Source: Asaia bogorensis
GTDB lineage: Bacteria; Pseudomonadota; Alphaproteobacteria; Acetobacterales; Acetobacteraceae
Length of the DNA stretch: 12,837 bases
Direction: 5' to 3'
NCBI GenBank assembly: GCA_945874515.1
Contig: CAMCHA010000019.1
Location: 1-12,837 of the forward strand
Shown here in pieces: positions 11,809 through 12,837 of this stretch; the first letter of the stretch is position 1, and each line of letters opens with the position of its first letter. The notes below the pieces were generated by a model. That model saw nothing but the letters and a program-made list of their open reading frames with translations, had not been told where the DNA came from and searched no databases. The translations under genes and the position numbers were made by a program.

Positions 11809-12837
11809 ATGCGGATGATCGGGCAAGACAGCCTGAAGACTCGTCGCACGCTCAGTGTTGACGGCAAGACCTATCATTATTTCAGCCTGCCCGAGGCAGC
11901 GAAGAGCATCGGCGACATCACCCGCCTGCCCTATAGCCTCAAGGTGCTGCTGGAAAATGTGCTGCGCTTCGAAGATGGCCGTTCCTATACGGTGGATGAC
12001 GCGAAGAAGATCGCCGAATGGGTGAAGGAAGGCCGTTCCGATAAGGAGGTGCCCTTCCGCCCCGCGCGCATCCTGCTGCAGGATTTCACCGGCGTGCCCG
12101 CCGTGGTTGACCTTGCCGCCATGCGCGATGCCTTGCTTGGCCTGGGCGGTGACCCGCGCAAGGTGAACCCGCTGGTTCCCGTGGATCTCGTGATTGACCA
12201 TTCGGTGATGGTGGATGTCTCCGGCACCGCGTCTTCGCTTCAGCAGAATGTGGATATTGAGTTTGAGCGGAATGGGGAGCGTTACGAATTCCTCCGCTGG
12301 GGTCAGGAAGCCTTCAATAATTTCCGCGTTGTGCCGCCGGGCACGGGCATCTGCCACCAGGTCAATCTGGAATACCTGGCGCAGGTGGTTTGGACCGCGA
12401 CGGATACCGGCGATGTCTTCGCCTTCCCCGATTCCTGCTATGGCACGGATAGCCACACAACCATGGTCAATGGCCTTGGCGTGCTGGGCTGGGGTGTCGG
12501 CGGGATTGAAGCGGAAGCCGCCATGCTCGGCCAGCCGATTGCCATGCTCATCCCCGATGTCATCGGCTTCAAGCTGACGGGTTCGGTGAAGGAAGGTGTG
12601 ACCGCCACCGATCTGGTGCTGACGGTCACGCAGATGCTCCGCAAGAAGGGCGTGGTCGGCAAATTCGTTGAATTCTTCGGCCCTGGTTTGGCGCATCTGC
12701 CGCTCGCGGATCGTGCGACCATCGGCAATATGGCGCCCGAATATGGCGCGACCTGCGGCTTCTTCCCGGTGGATGACACGACGCTGGAATATCTGCGCCT
12801 GTCTGGCCGTGACGAACATCGCATCAATCTGACGCGC
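11809..12837 (+). CDS. acnA: Aconitate hydratase A, 3'-truncated by the window edge
   Basis: First 343 codons of the TCA-cycle aconitase (family about 890-900 residues); the frame is open to the last base. It interconverts citrate and isocitrate via cis-aconitate in the cytoplasm. Landmarks: [21 protein letters not shown] at 21-41, [36 protein letters not shown] at 84-103, [10 protein letters not shown] at 127-136, [19 protein letters not shown], and [20 protein letters not shown] at 206-225 with the Asp-Ser-His active-site segment, then [17 protein letters not shown]. The three cysteines that bind the [4Fe-4S] cluster lie beyond the window. The start ATG at 11809 has GGAAGGG nine bases upstream (11793-11799); the ATG at 11815 is a weaker option. 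If the lyase in the catabolic cluster makes or uses tricarboxylates, acnA is metabolically adjacent, but the two are not co-transcribed. Confidence 0.96.
   Translation, partial: MRMIGQDSLKTRRTLSVDGKTYHYFSLPEAAKSIGDITRLPYSLKVLLENVLRFEDGRSYTVDDAKKIAEWVKEGRSDKEVPFRPARILLQDFTGVPAVVDLAAMRDALLGLGGDPRKVNPLVPVDLVIDHSVMVDVSGTASSLQQNVDIEFERNGERYEFLRWGQEAFNNFRVVPPGTGICHQVNLEYLAQVVWTATDTGDVFAFPDSCYGTDSHTTMVNGLGVLGWGVGGIEAEAAMLGQPIAMLIPDVIGFKLTGSVKEGVTATDLVLTVTQMLRKKGVVGKFVEFFGPGLAHLPLADRATIGNMAPEYGATCGFFPVDDTTLEYLRLSGRDEHRINLTR

Noticed and set aside
11803..12819. 338-codon minus-strand open frame opposite the right end of the window
   Set aside because: It is the antisense shadow of acnA, whose plus-strand frame is open to the window edge and matches aconitase throughout.

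Overview
The window looks like the chromosome of a GC-rich alphaproteobacterium, most probably of the Rhodospirillales/Acetobacteraceae type. This rests on high GC in most genes, strong GC/AT bias at third codon positions, the divergent acnA / ccmA-ccmB arrangement and GC-rich extragenic hairpin repeats. The genus cannot be fixed from sequence reading alone.

Layout: (1) 1-1459 (+) holds housekeeping genes: the 3' part of rarA and crcB, a fluoride channel, with overlapping stop and start codons. (2) 1460-3660 is a lower-GC accessory island. It carries a 417-residue protein in which a long disordered N-terminus is followed by a HIRAN-like domain and a complete I-TevI-like GIY-YIG nuclease domain. 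A 32-codon open frame precedes it and overlaps it by four bases. On the minus strand are one orphan 108-residue gene and a doubtful open frame that continues in the same frame past its stop. A 9-bp inverted repeat lies near both edges of the island. (3) 3661-4180 has a 94-residue hypothetical gene flanked by two hairpin structures that resemble extragenic repeats. (4) 4181-10425 is a catabolic-looking neighbourhood. A luciferase-like (LLM) flavin oxidoreductase lies on the minus strand. Divergent from it are a double-hotdog thioesterase, a DszA/NtaA-type FMN monooxygenase, an NfsA/FRP-type flavin reductase/nitroreductase, an isocitrate-lyase/PEP-mutase family lyase and a two-domain VOC (glyoxalase/extradiol-dioxygenase fold) protein. 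(5) 10427-11745 (-) is ccmA-ccmB, haem export for cytochrome c maturation. (6) 11809-end (+) is the 5' part of acnA, aconitate hydratase, which runs off the window.

How they fit: the flavin cluster reads as a two-component oxygenation pathway. The NfsA/FRP-type enzyme could supply reduced FMN to one or both LLM monooxygenases, and the VOC protein, lyase and thioesterase could process ring-opened, carbon-carbon-cleavable or CoA-linked products. The substrate is unknown. The HIRAN/GIY-YIG gene is the strongest candidate for something undescribed: a DNA-end-recognising module joined to a homing-type nuclease, in DNA whose base composition differs sharply from both flanks and even within the gene. 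No tRNA, rRNA, CRISPR array or recognisable transposase was seen.
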